Part shown: positions 1-11,009 of the stretch, piece by piece
How positions within the stretch are numbered: position 1 is the stretch's first letter
Layout: each line of letters starts with the position of its first letter
Assembly: GCA_019802505.1 (NCBI GenBank)
Contig: JAFMOC010000775.1
Location: 1-64,000, forward strand
DNA length: 64,000 nucleotides
Reading direction: 5' to 3'
Source: Corydoras sp. C115
Lineage: Eukaryota > Chordata > Actinopteri > Siluriformes > Callichthyidae
Position numbers and translations under genes: made by a program
The notes under the pieces: model-generated
Seen by the model: the letters and a program-made list of their open reading frames with translations, nothing else
The model's database searches: none
What the model was told of the DNA's origin: nothing

Positions 1-394
1 TTAATCTTCACTACCCGGGTAGACTAATAATCTGTGTGCATGTGTGTGCGTTACTGGTGTTGACTCTCCACTGTGCACGTCTCTCACTCTTCCTGCACGT
101 TTTTTTTTTTGGGAAACCGCGTGCTTCCGCATCACTCGCACAGCACTCTGGGAAACGTAGTCTTGGGTTGGCTCGCCATCCCGCATTCGGGAAAGTTCTC
201 TCACTTTAGTTTCTTCTCGTACAAAATAAAAAAAAAAGCAACCTGCACAATACGGCTTAATTTAATAAAGCTGTACATCAACATACTCATTATAACAAGG
301 TTATCGAGTCATATCGGCAAATTCTTACACTGAAATGCTAGTTTACACGACTTAATCAACAAATTAACAACAAAACCACTCTTAACAGCATATA

Positions 395-2004
395 CAGTGG
401 GTTGCAAAAGTATTCATACCCCTTGAACTTTTCCATATTTTGTCACATTACAACCACAAACATAAATATATTTTACTGGAATTTAATGTGAAAGACCAAC
501 ACAAAGTGGTATACAATTGTGAAGTGGAAGGAAAATTATACATGAATCAACATTTTTTTTACAAATAAAAAACTGAAAAGGGCGACGTGCAAAAGTATTC
601 AGCCCCCTTTTCCCTGAGTGCAACCAATTGCATTCAGAAGTTGCCTGATGAGTGCTAATGACTCAAAAGGGTCCACCTGTGTGTAATCTAATCTCAGTAC
701 AAATACAGCTGCTCCGTGACGGCCTCAGATGTTGGTTAAGAGAATATTGGGGAGCAAACAGCATCATGAAGTCCAAAGAACACACCAGACAGGTTAGGAA
801 TATGGTTTTGGAGAAGTTTAAAGCAGGCTTAGGTTATAAAAAGATTTCCAAAGCTTTGAACATCTCACGGAGCACTGTTCAATCCATCATCCGGAAATGG
901 AAAGAGTATGGCACCACAGTAAACCTGCCAAGACAAGGCCGTCCACCTAAACTTACAGGCCGAACAAGGAGATCACTGATCAGAGAGGCAGCCAAGAGGC
1001 CCATGGTGACTCTGGATGAAATGCAGAGAGCCACAGCTCAGGTGGGGGAAACTGTCCACAGGACAACAATTAGTCGTGCACTACACAAATGTGGTCTTTA
1101 TGGAAGAGTGGCAAGGAGAAAGCCATTGTTAAAAGAAAACCATAAGAAGTCCCGTTTGCAGATTGCCAGAAGCCATGTTGAGGACACAGCAAACATGTGG
1201 AAGAAGGTGCTTTGGTCAGACGAGACCAAAATTGAACTTTTTGGCCACAATGCAAAACGCTATGTGTGGCGGAGAAATAACACTGCACATCACTCTGAAA
1301 ACACCATCCCCACTGTCAAATATGGTGGTGGCAGCATCATGCTCTGGGGGTGCTTCTCTTCAGCAGGGACCGGGAAGTTGGTCAAAGTTGATGGGAAGAT
1401 GGATGGAGCCAAATACAGGGCAATCTTGGAAGAAAACCTGTTGGAGTCAGCAAAAGATTTGAGACTGGGGCGGAGGTTCACCTTCCAGCAGGACAACGAC
1501 CCTAAACATAAAGCCAGAGCTACAATGGAGTGGTTTAAAAAAAAAGAATATTCATGTGTTAGAATGGCCCAGTCAAAGTCCAGACCTAAACCCAATTGAG
1601 AATTTGTGGCAAGATCTCAAAACTGCTGTTCACAAACGCTCTCCATCCAATCTGACTGAGCTTGAGCTGTTTTGCAAGGAGGAATGGGCAAGAATTTCAG
1701 TCACTAGATGTGCAAAGCTGGTGGAGACATACCCTAAAAGACTTGCAGCTGTAATTGCAGCAAAAGGTGGCTCCACAAAGTATTGACTCAGGGGGGCTGA
1801 ATACTTTTGCACGTCGCACTTTTCAGTTTTTTATTTGTAAAAAAAATGTTGATTCATGTATAATTTTCCTTCCACTTCACAATTGTATACCACTTTGTGT
1901 TGGTCTTTCACATTAAATTCCAGTGAAATATATTTATGTTTGTGGTTGTAATGTGACAAAATATGGAAAAGTTCAAGGGGTATGAATACTTTTGCAACCC
2001 ACTG
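395..2004 (+). mobile_element. Tc1/mariner transposon with about 210-bp inverted repeats
   Basis: The element starts CAGTGGGTTGCAAAAGTATT and ends with its reverse complement, flanked by TA on both sides (393-394 and 2005-2006). The inverted repeats run about 210 bp inward (395-607 and 1792-2004), and GCAAAAGTATTCA recurs inside each one, the arrangement typical of IR/DR Tc1 elements. It sits inside the left gypsy-1 LTR, so it is younger than that insertion. Confidence 0.95.
766..1786 (+). pseudogene. Tc1-like transposase with one frameshift
   Basis: This is a DDE transposase of about 340 residues, the usual Tc1 length. The ATG at 766 gives the typical N-terminus (MKSKEHTRQ) followed by a helix-turn-helix region (ISKALNISRSTVQSIIRKW) and the basic motif GRPPKLT. 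Catalytic blocks are visible: WSDETK (first Asp), FQQDNDPKH (second Asp) and PDLNPIENLW (Glu). The frame changes at a run of nine A at 1537-1545, after which the C-terminal part continues in another frame to the stop at 1786. An upstream in-frame ATG at 652 would add 38 residues that do not look like the family. One slip in a homopolymer suggests a recently inactivated copy, or a sequencing error. Confidence 0.9.
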
Positions 2005-2466
2005 TAACCAACTTAATATTTACTCCAGTTGCTTTTATAAAATTCTAACTCTCCTATAAGCACTTAAAACATGAATATATGTACTCATTTAGACAGAAAT
2101 CGCTAACTTAACAACAATAGTATCAACTCACCGGAGCCTCTCTTCACCACGCGCAAACTGGCGAAAGTTTTCCCAACTCGAATCAAAACAAACAGAAAAA
2201 CTGATATGGGGTGTTTCTGGTCACTTTCTCCTCAATATGGGGTGTTTCTGGTCACTTTCTCCTCAATAATGAAGTTCTAACTTAAAGTAAACTCTGCAAA
2301 TATGGCTTTCCTTCAGCTTCAGAAAAAACGCGTTCTCACTCAGCATGCTCAGAAAAAACGAGAAGGGGGCAAGAGAGAGAGAGAGAGGGGTGGGAGGGGC
2401 TAATGCCCGTACTCCACAGAATGGCTCAGCAATAAGCAATGGAGTGCTCAATTTAACAGGGTTACA

Positions 2467-2479
2467 TCCTCCCCACCTA
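2467..2479 (-). other. Polypurine tract of gypsy-1
   Basis: On the minus strand TAGGTGGGGAGGA lies directly before the LTR start TGTAACCC. This is the expected place for plus-strand priming in an LTR retrotransposon, and it fixes the LTR edge at 2466. Confidence 0.75.
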
Positions 2480-2525
2480 AAATCAACATGCGTCCCTGCA
2501 TGTTACTTTAACCTACATCACCAAT

Positions 2526-4933
2526 CTAAATTAACTCAAGGTTTTCAGGGCTCAAAGCTTGGGTAAAAGCTTTATCCAGTCCGCTAAATAAAGACTGCAT
2601 TACTAATATTAGAGGGTTTCCCAGGGACTGATAAGTAAGCCTTTCTGGAACTGATCTCTGCCTCATAGACCTCCTCAACTCTGCCCCTTCCAAAGACTCT
2701 GGCTGAACAGTTACTGGTTCAGTCTCAGCCGGTGTAACTGATGGACACTCAGATTGTGTCACAGATTGTGTCACATCGATATCATCATGTTTAGCCTCTA
2801 CAGATACAGGTTGGGCTGTTTCTGAAAAACTATTAGGCAAACAGGGTAAGGTTGACCCTTCACTCATGTCATTTTGATTGTTCTCTTGAACTACTCGCAC
2901 TTGGGGCTCTGTGTCGGAAAGAGTCTCATCAAAGATTTCAGTGGTGTGTGGAACTTCATTTGTGACACTACAGGGTTCTAAACCTTTGGGACAGAAAGCT
3001 TCAGCATCTGGATTTAGACTTTGAACCTGCTTTTCTTCTGCAATTGGATATGTCTTTGTATGAATCACAATGTCATCTTTTAGAAAGAATCTTTGAATAG
3101 GACCATCTTCCTCATCGGTATCATCACCTACAGACTCACACATTTCTTCCCCTACCAAACTCTCTAAAACATCAGTATCTCTTTGAGTAGGGGGTAGTTC
3201 AACCTCAGCTACCTCAATGTCCTCATTTGTCTCTGGCACCTGAGTCAAAAATCCACAAGGCAATAATAAGTCTCTATGTAATGTTCTTTCTGGTCCTCCA
3301 GAAGCTCTTGGAGTGACAACATACACAGGTGAATCAGCAATTCGCTTCACAACTTTGTAAATGTCACGACTCCATTTGTCACTTAGTTTATGCTTTCCTC
3401 TTAGTCCCACGTTACGGACAAGGACGCTATCCCCAGGTTCCAGGACTGACTCACGAACTCTCTTGTTATAGTGCACTCTGTTTCTAGAAGCAGTAGCCTC
3501 ACTATGCTCAACTGCGATCTTATAGCTCTCTCTTAGGCTCTCTCTCAACTTCCTGACATACTCTGAATGGATAGCAGCATTCTGTCCTTCTGGATGAAGT
3601 CCAAAAGCTAGATCTATCGGTAGATTAGGCTCCCGACCAAACATAAGCCGGTATGGGGAAAATCCGGTAGTATCGTTCTTGGTGCAATTATAAACGGTTG
3701 CACAAAATCACGCCACTTGCTCTTATCCACTTCCTGGAGGGTTCCTAGCATACTAAGAAGAGTCCTGTTCATCCGTTCCACTGGATTTCCCCTCGGATGA
3801 TAGGGGGTAGTACGGGTCTTTTTAATCCCAAGAAGTTGACACAATTCTTTTATCAATGCAGACTCAAAATCTCGACCCTGATCACTATGTAGCCTTTCAG
3901 GGAGTCCATAATGAACAAAGAAGCTATTCCATAGGGTCTTAGCTACAGTTTTGGCTCTTTGATCTGCAGTGGGAACTGCAACTGCATATTTCGTAAAATG
4001 GTCAGAGATGACCAAAATGTCCTTAGTCCCTCGACGATCTGGCTCTAATGAGAGGTAGTCAATGCAGACTAACTCCATGGGCCTGCTGGTTCTAATGTTG
4101 ACTAGGGGAGCACTTCTTTCGGCAACCGCTTTCCGGCGAACACAGCGCTCACAAGTCCTGACTTTATTCTCAACATCGATCTGCATGTGTGGCCAGTAGA
4201 ACCTGGCACGAACAAGATCAAGGGTCCTGTCTATTCCTAGGTGTCCCATTGAACCATGGAGATTTTCAAGCACCATCTGACGATACGTTTCTGGCAGAAC
4301 TAGCTGGAAAGATGGTTCACCTCTCACCATGCGTTTCCTATACAGAACATTATTGTCTAGCACCAACTGGTCTCTTACTCTCAGCAACAGCTGCACTTCT
4401 CTATCCTCTCGCTGTTTAGCCCTGTAAGACACTCTCTTCCCAGAAGTTATGAGAGAAATGACACGATTTATGGCTGGATCATCTCTTTGCTCTGAAACCC
4501 AGTCTTGTTGGGACATTGAGGGCAATGTGCTCGACCCAGGGATGAATTCTGTACAGGTGTACTCAGTTGGAATGGCATCCACATCCATACTGAGGCACTC
4601 AATGATGGCTGGTGTATCAAGATCAATATCAGCAGACTTACATAGATGTTTCTGACAGACAGCTTTGACAGCTGCTTGTGGGAAAACCGACGTTTCCTCC
4701 TCCACGACTCTTGAAATAAACTGCTTGATTCTCTCGTCTTCAGCCTGCAAACTTAAATCAGACTCCAACTGATCGTGAGGGCGACGAGAAAGCCCATCAG
4801 CATCCTGGTTCCTTTTTCCAGCTCGGTATTTTATGGTGAAATTGAAAGTTGACAAGGCAGCTAACCACCTGTGTCCGGCGGCATCCAACTTAGCTGATGT
4901 TAGAACATACGTCAAAGGATTATTGTCTGTCAT
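2526..4933 (-). pseudogene. gypsy-1 pol: end of RNase H, integrase and C-terminal extension
   Basis: The reading frame 4933 to 3614 begins in the last part of RNase H (GKRNQDADGLSRR), then shows the integrase zinc-binding HHCC module (HGSMGHLG ... CERCVRRK) and the integrase core with CIDYL, LHSDQGRDFE and NPVERMNRT carrying the D, D and E residues. A frame change near 3614-3650 leads into 3644-2526, which holds the integrase C-terminal domain (LVRNVGLRGKHKLSDKW) and a long acidic tail of about 200 residues. No separate envelope gene is visible. The frame break makes it non-functional as it stands. Confidence 0.88.
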
Positions 4934-5852
4934 AATGGTAAACTCTGCTCCGTATAGATAATCGAAAAATATCAGTAACTGCCCATTTTACGGCTAGAAA
5001 TTCTAACTTGTGGGTAGGATATCTTTTTTCTGAATGGGACAAACCTCTACTGGCATATGCAATGACTCTAAGATGGCCATCTTGCTGCTGATAGAGGGCT
5101 GCACCTAATCCCTGAACACTAGCATCTGTATGTAAAACATAAGATAGGTGTGGGTTAGCAAATCCTAAAATAGGAGCAGTTGTCAGTTTCTCAATGAGAG
5201 TGCTAAAAGCTTCGTCGCATTTTGCAGTCCATTTCCCTTGGAGTGGGCCTGCAAAATCTTGGTCAACCCCGTTTTGGGGCTTCCCCCTTGAACACCGCTT
5301 TCGGGGAACATAGCCGACAGTCAGATCATTTAGTGGACGGGCAATCTTGGAGTAATCTTTCACAAAACGCCTATAATACCCTGTAAATCCAAGAAAAGAT
5401 TTGAGTTCTCTAATGTTTCGGGGTCTAGGCCAGGTCGTTAGGGCAGATATCTTCTCAGGGTCTGTCTCAACGCCATTCTCGGAGACAATATGACCAAGAT
5501 AACGAACAGACTTCTGGAAAAAATTACATTTTTCGGGGGAAAGTTTAAGTCCAAAATCCTTCAGCTTCAACAGTACACGCATTAGACGACTTTCATGCTC
5601 TTCGAGGGTGTCGGAAAAGACTATGAGATCATCAAGAAAGACTAACACCTCTCTCAGGTTCATACTCCCCATACACTTTTCCATAACACGTTGAAAAGTG
5701 CTTGGGGCATTAGTGACCCCTTGCGGAAGACGATTAAACTCCCAAAATCCCATGGGGGTAACGAAAGCTGTCTTATGTTTGTCTTCCTCCTCCACTTCTA
5801 CCTGATAGTATCCTGACTTCAAGTCCATGACCGAAAACCACTTAAGAGCCAT
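4920..5852 (-). pseudogene. gypsy-1 pol: reverse transcriptase palm and RNase H
   Basis: This segment shows the RT motifs MDLKSGYYQV, the catalytic block VFLDDLIVFS (an FLDD variant of the YxDD box), KCNFF and YLGHIVS. They are followed by the connection domain FLGFTGYYRRF and the start of RNase H (HTDASVQGLGAAL). It is out of frame with the segments on either side (breaks near 5850 and 4925), so pol is interrupted twice here. It belongs to the same ancestral polyprotein as its neighbours. Confidence 0.9.
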
Positions 5853-6684
5853 GCAAAGCTGAGAAAGTCTCTTCTATATTCGGCAATGCGTAAGCGTCTT
5901 TTATAGTCTGGCTGTTTAACTTCCGGTAATCAACACAAAGTCTTATAGCACCACTCTTCTTCTTGACAACCACCACAGGTGAAGCGAAAGGGCTCTCAGA
6001 TTCTCTGATTATGTTTGCATCTTGTAATTCCTTTAAATGAAGTCGCACAGCTTCATAATCTGATGGATGGATAGGCCGGGCTCGCTGTTTGAATGGTGTG
6101 GGGTCAGATAGTCGAATTCGATGTGTAACTGCACTAGTATGACCATAGTCTAGGTCACCACTAGCAAACACTTCAGGAATAGAGTTCAGCTTGGCTGTGA
6201 TCCTGTCTCTCCACTCAGTACTCAATCGAGATTCATCTAAACCAAACGAGATCATCTTCTGTCTATCAACAGGAGCTAGTAAGTTACAGGAAGCTGGAAT
6301 CTTGGAACACTTGGAAGACCTAGACTCTAAATTACCTGATGACTTAAGGTGAGAAACTGCTTTTGGGAGAAACAACTCGGCCACAATACGTCTTGCAGGA
6401 ATGGTTATAGTATGTTCTGTTTCATTCTTAATCAAAACAGGAATTTTGAAAGAATTTGTGGAGGGACTGGTCATAATGTAACTACAAGAAACAAGACCAC
6501 TGGGCAAACATGGTTGAATGGGTGGTTCAACTAGTAGCAGGGTTCCGGGTGTGTGCAAAACATCCTTCACATAACCTGATAAAGCAGCTTTCTGGCCTGC
6601 AAGGATCTTGACATTTCTTTTACTCTGTAGCCTCACCTTGCCCACCCTCCCACCGTTTTGATTCGCTTTGTGTCGATGGCACAA
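5842..6684 (-). pseudogene. gypsy-1 pol: N-terminal reverse transcriptase
   Basis: The C-terminal half has the early RT motifs SPFASPVVVVKKKSG, RLCVDYRKLN and YALPNIEETF typical of Ty3/gypsy. The N-terminal half is a spacer after the protease. It is in the same frame as the protease at 7083-6703 but separated from it by an in-frame stop, and the RT continues after a frameshift near 5850. Confidence 0.88.
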
Positions 6685-6702
6685 GTTCCTTAAAAGTTCA
6701 GA

Positions 6703-7083
6703 TTAAACATGAGTCCCTTTACATTGACTAGATGTGGTGTCGTGACAGCGGACAGATGAACTATACAGCATATCCAAAGTGTTGGTGCCTATCAGCACAG
6801 GAACAGCAATGTTCGACCTGCAGACTGGAACAACCAGAGCCAGTGTACTCACTTCAGCTGGCTGTCCAGTAATGCTGCTATCAAAACAGATGTTAATGGC
6901 AATATAGCCAAGATAAGGAACTACATGGCCCCCAGCACCTTCTACTTCAAGGAGATCATTTAAAGAAAATATAGGATGTGAAGTCAAGTACTGCCCATGG
7001 AAAGACTCTGACAGTGTAGTCACTTGGGAACCGGAATCTAGAATAGACTGACACTCGATCCCTTCGATAACAACAGTGGCCAT
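6703..7083 (-). pseudogene. gypsy-1 aspartic protease
   Basis: This is a retropepsin-like domain. The catalytic motif is LDSGSQVT and the later flap-side motif is VLIGTNTLD. The open frame extends upstream of the first ATG through a Cys-rich stretch (CKSCLESQPC) toward the gag stop, so the protease was probably made as part of a gag-pro-pol readthrough or frameshift product. A stop at the 3' end separates it from the RT in the same frame, which I read as a later mutation. Confidence 0.85.
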
Positions 7084-7217
7084 ACATTTAGGACCTACTA
7101 GTCCATCAATAAGTCTTCTGCAGGGTTGACTCTCAAGACAGCTCTTGCAATTAATTCTTTCCTTTTTCCGAGCTTGGCTGGGACAAGTATTTAGAAAGTG
7201 GGCCTCGGTCTGTCCCT

Positions 7218-8588
7218 CTAACGGGGCCCTAACCAGTTTAAAAGCTGGTCATGTCTAGCCTTCCACTCGTCCTGTTTGGCCCGTAGCTCTTTGAATTTTT
7301 GATCAACACGCGACTTATTAATGGCCTCAACACACTCTCGTGCGATGTGGCCATCTTGTCCACATCTGAAACAAAACCAAGCCTTCGGCTGAGACATAGT
7401 CTGATGGGTGCGTGCAACATCTTTGGGTCTGGCAGGTTCCTGGTAAGACAAAACGTTAGCCTGGACACTAGAAGAACTCTCTGTGTTTGTGTGTTTCAAG
7501 GAGTCTGGTATCCTCTCTTTCTTGGAGTTCTGTATGCTTAACTGTAGCTTCATTTCGGAAAGTTCTTTTCTTAACTGTTCTGTCTCACTCATGTATTTTT
7601 GTAGCGTTTCAGCATGTGGATCCAGCTCTGGGGAAACTTGCAGTGCAGACTGAAAATTCAAGGATGGCCTTTGCTTTGAGTTGCCAAAATGCCTTTGCAT
7701 TCTTTCAAGTTTTGAAGATCTTCTGTCCTCTTCGGTTCGAAGTAAAAGAAGAAGCTTTGCAAAATCAGGGGGATTACTGAGCTTTGTCTCTAACTGCAAG
7801 CCAAGTATAAGAGTGTGGTCCCAGCAACCACGGATAAATTGCTTCAGTAAATGCCGATTTGCACAAGACTGGTCTACACCACCTCTTTTAATGGCAGAAA
7901 CAAGAAGAACTTGTAGTCTCTGGATATAATCAGAACCTTTCTCACCAGAATTTTGGTGTGTGTTCAAGAACTTTGCAAAAATCTCTTCCCCATCTTCCAC
8001 GAACCCATAAGCGGATTCAAGCACTGTGACATACTCTTCTGGGTGAGCGGATGGACCAAGCTGCTTCACGATTTTTGCTGCTGGTGGGACAAGACTCTCT
8101 AATATCTTCCTCCTCTGAACATCGACAGGAAATTGGTCTTGGAACATAAGCTCCACATGAAGGCACCATGTCTCAAAGTCTACCTCTCCAGGTGGCTTTG
8201 GTGTCTTCCCTGAAAAGGTTCGTAGCCATTTAGACCCATAGTTCTGTGTTGGCAATGATTCGTTCCTAATAACATGTTCTACAACTACCCGTTGTATGTC
8301 GGGTGGGTTTAACAAGTCAGTACTTAGAATTTCAGAATTTACCTGGTGTGGTGTTCGTGCTTTTTGGGAGGATCTTGGCGGAGTGGGACTGGCACTGGTA
8401 AGTGTTTTGTGACGTGAAGGAGTTTCACTTTCATTGGTATCGGAAGAAGAGTTGGAATCACTGTTACTGCACTCAATTTCGGTAACTTGTCCACCCTGAA
8501 CTGTAGGCTGGAGTTCAGGTAGGCTTTGTATACGATCAAGAACCCACGGGACATTTGATGGGAACCTCAATAGGGAAATCAGATTCAA
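7218..8588 (-). pseudogene. gypsy-1 gag: PNMA-like capsid and zinc knuckle
   Basis: This is a 456-residue Gag segment. The middle (about residues 130-300) has the capsid signature of the PNMA/Ty3 group: FSGKTPKPPGEVDFETW, RRKILESLVPPA, KFLNTHQNSGEK, DYIQRLQVLL. It is followed by a coiled region and a CCHC zinc knuckle (CFRCGQDGHIAREC). Vertebrate PNMA genes are known domesticated descendants of gypsy Gag proteins with this layout. The N-terminal RRM-like part lies separately at 8888-8700, in the same frame but with several stops between. Confidence 0.9.
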
Positions 8589-8699
8589 GTCCTCAATAGC
8601 TTTGGAACTAAACTATAAGCTCTTAAATAGCAGGAATAAAATCAGGTTGATGATTACAGTATAAGCTTCCTGTTCTCAATCGCTTTGGAGCTGCTAAAT

Positions 8700-8888
8700 C
8701 TAAATGGAACTAAACTCAACAATCGCTATGGGTTCACCTGTCTGCTTTAACTGACACTTGACAACTCTGACTATGCTACCATACTGTTCTAGAGCTGCTA
8801 CCATTTCATCGTGAGTCTCACTACCTGAGAGGCCAGACACGTACAGTGACCTGCTTATGCTTACTCCATATAGCTCTTCAATATCCAT
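8700..8888 (-). pseudogene. gypsy-1 gag N-terminus: RRM-like fold
   Basis: Sixty-two residues begin MDIEELYGVSISRSLYVSGL and continue with EYGSIV-like and IAIVEFSS strands, the pattern of the RRM-like N-terminal domain seen in PNMA-type proteins. It is in frame with gag at 8588 but closed by stops near 8694-8702. A short partial duplication lies between (AGCTCCAAAGCGATTGAG against AGTTCCAAAGCTATTGAG), which may be what broke the reading frame. Confidence 0.7.
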
Positions 8889-8990
8889 AATGAAACAGAA
8901 AATGTATAACTACAGTATTTGAAAATAATTAGAAAGCGGAAAAAAATGAAAAAAATTACAAGTCGGTCTGATTGCAAATCGTCGAAAGCC

Positions 8991-9008
8991 CTCCTGGCTG
9001 GCTCGCCA
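8991..9008 (-). other. Possible primer-binding site of gypsy-1
   Basis: On the minus strand TGGCGAGCCAGCCAGGAG lies between the LTR and gag. It begins with TGG as expected for pairing to a tRNA CCA end. It is 12 bases from the inferred LTR end at 9021. The tRNA was not identified. Confidence 0.45.
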
Positions 9009-9020
9009 CAAATAGCTATA

Positions 9021-10145
9021 TGTAGCACGTGTTATAGGTAACACAGTGGCCACATTAACTAAAGCTCTATCCGCATAAATCACTAGACCACAACAATAGT
9101 CTTCTCTTTAAAGGTTGGACCAGTATCAATCTCTCTATAGGCTCGGTAAGGAGGGCTGAGACGAACAAGAAACACAACAGTCCAAATTGTACAGAAACAG
9201 TGCAATCATGGATTTATTTACAGCAAAAGCAAAAGAATTTGAACTCTCGCTATGACTGAAATATGCAAATGATGAAAGAGGAAAAAAAGAATAATCAAAA
9301 TATAAAACAAAACATGCCGTGGGTCTATGGAATAAATTTCCTGAATTTTGTTATCGAAAACGTCTTACAAATTATATAAATCACTGTAACTTTCACAGTA
9401 ATTAGATTCAGTATAGTCACAAAGAAAATAAATAAATTGAATTAACTTAAATGGTATTTCAAACAAAAAGATGTTCACTCCATATAATATAATGGTTCAG
9501 ATCTAAAACAGACTCAATAAAGTTCCTTTCATTCAGTAACAGTCTTTTTTTTTTTCTTTCTTTTCCACCAATATATGAGATCAGTCAGTTTGTAAAAGTA
9601 AATGTAAATTAATCTTCACTACCCGGGTAGACTAATAATCTGTGTGCATGTGTGTGCGTTACTGGTGTTGACTCTCCACTGCGCACGTCTCTCACTCTTC
9701 CTGCACGTTTTTTTTGGGAAACCGCGTGCTTCCGCATCACTCGCACAGCACTCTGGGAAACGTAGTCTTGGGTTGGCTCGCCATCCCGCATTCGGGAAAG
9801 TTCTCTCACTTTAGTTTCTTCTCGTACAAAATAAAAAGCAACCGGAGCCTCTCTTCACCACGCGCAAACTGGCGAAAGTTTTCCCAACTCGAATCAAAAC
9901 AAACAGAAAAACTGATATGGGGTGTTTCTGGTCACTTTCTCCTCAATAACGAAGTTCTAACTTAAAGTAAACTCTGCAAATATGGCTTTCCTTCAGCTTC
10001 AGAAAAAACGCGTTCTCACTCAGCATGCTCAGAAAAAAACCAAAAGGGGGCAAGAGAGAGAGAGAGGGGTGGAAGGGGCTAATGCCCATACTCCACAGAA
10101 TGGCTCAGCAATAAGCAATGGAGTGCTCATTTTAACAGGGTTACA
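9021..10145 (-). repeat. 5' LTR of gypsy-1
   Basis: On the minus strand it begins TGTAACCC at 10145 and probably ends in CTACA at 9021. Bases 9609-10145 match the left LTR. Bases 9021-9608 have no partner because the window starts at the matching point. A poly(A) signal (AATAAA on the minus strand, near 9212-9217) in this part supports it being LTR rather than leader. The inner edge is an inference. Confidence 0.7.
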
Positions 10146-11009
10146 TAAACAACTTAAAACTAGTTAGCATTAACACAACAACAAACCTTTGACTTTTTCC
10201 ATTCAGATTTTATTAATTGAAACTGCAGCTTCAAACATAAGGCTACAAAAAGCCATTAACAATAAATAAAAAAAATATTTTCAACCCGACACTAAGGTGC
10301 ATCTTCATTACTCAATTTGCTCAAAATGCTTATAGAATAGTTAATGTGTACATCAATAAATTAGAATACTGTACAAACTGAGAAGAATTTCAATCTTTTA
10401 GAAAAAATTATTTTAGTTGTTAACTATCAGCCATAATTATCAGAATTTGAAGAAAAAAATTGCACAATATTCCAATATATTGAGATACACAAATGCAAAT
10501 GTAACTGAACTGGATATCTAACAATTCCCATTAAGATTTATGTTAAACAATGTAAATGTAAAACTGTAAACATAAAGACATTTGGCTTCTCAACTTTGTC
10601 CATACCTGCTGCTTTGTCCATACCTCAAAATGGAAAGTACTCTCTCAAATAGGCATCAAAATATAAGTTTTGTCTAATTATCAATTATTGTATTATTTGT
10701 AAATATACTGACCTTAATTTATAGGCAATTTAAATATAATAAAGATTTACAAGGATTTCAAAAACTAAAATTCTGTACTTTAAGAATGCAAAAAATGAAC
10801 TCGAGAATATATATGTAAAAAATATCTTCAATGATACTTGTGGCTTCTGAGTTGTTTGCCTTCAAATCAAAATAACAAGAAAACTGTCAAGTACTCATCT
10901 AAACTATTTCCTTTTTGGCTGATAACTAGAACAAATAGAAAATTAACCACAGTCATTCACCACTGATTCCTGGACAAGCATGAATATAGTGACCGAAGCA
11001 CAAAACCCT
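10146..11009. other. AT-rich sequence, probably 3' UTR of the neighbouring minus-strand gene
   Basis: There is no coding potential. On the minus strand an AATAAA signal lies near 10208-10214, so this stretch may hold the 3' UTR of the SAMD3-like gene whose stop is at 11010. No repeat family was recognised. Confidence 0.4.

Larger units (their letters stand above)
1..2466 (-). repeat. 3' LTR of gypsy-1 (partial; carries a nested Tc1 copy)
   Basis: Bases 1-235 match 9609-9837 and bases 2132-2466 match 9840-10145, with few differences. The segment between (about 236-2131) is absent from the right LTR. It consists of about 280 bp of LTR-specific sequence interrupted by the Tc1 element at 395-2004. 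The left LTR also has a short tandem duplication near 2202-2265 (the GATATGGGGTGTTTCTGG motif twice) that is single in the right copy. The LTR ends at 2466, next to a polypurine tract. Confidence 0.85.
1..10145 (-). mobile_element. Ty3/gypsy LTR retrotransposon with PNMA-like gag (gypsy-1), decayed
   Basis: Read on the minus strand, this has the order LTR, primer-site-like sequence, gag, protease, reverse transcriptase, RNase H, integrase, polypurine tract, LTR. Positions 1-2466 match 9609-10145 apart from insertions, so they are the two LTRs; the left one is cut by the window edge. The coding region is broken by several frameshifts and stops, so the copy looks inactive. The capsid region resembles the vertebrate PNMA family, which is known to derive from gypsy gag genes. 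The outer edge at 10145 is firm (TGTAACCC start on the minus strand). The target duplication cannot be checked because the other edge is outside the window. Confidence 0.9.
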
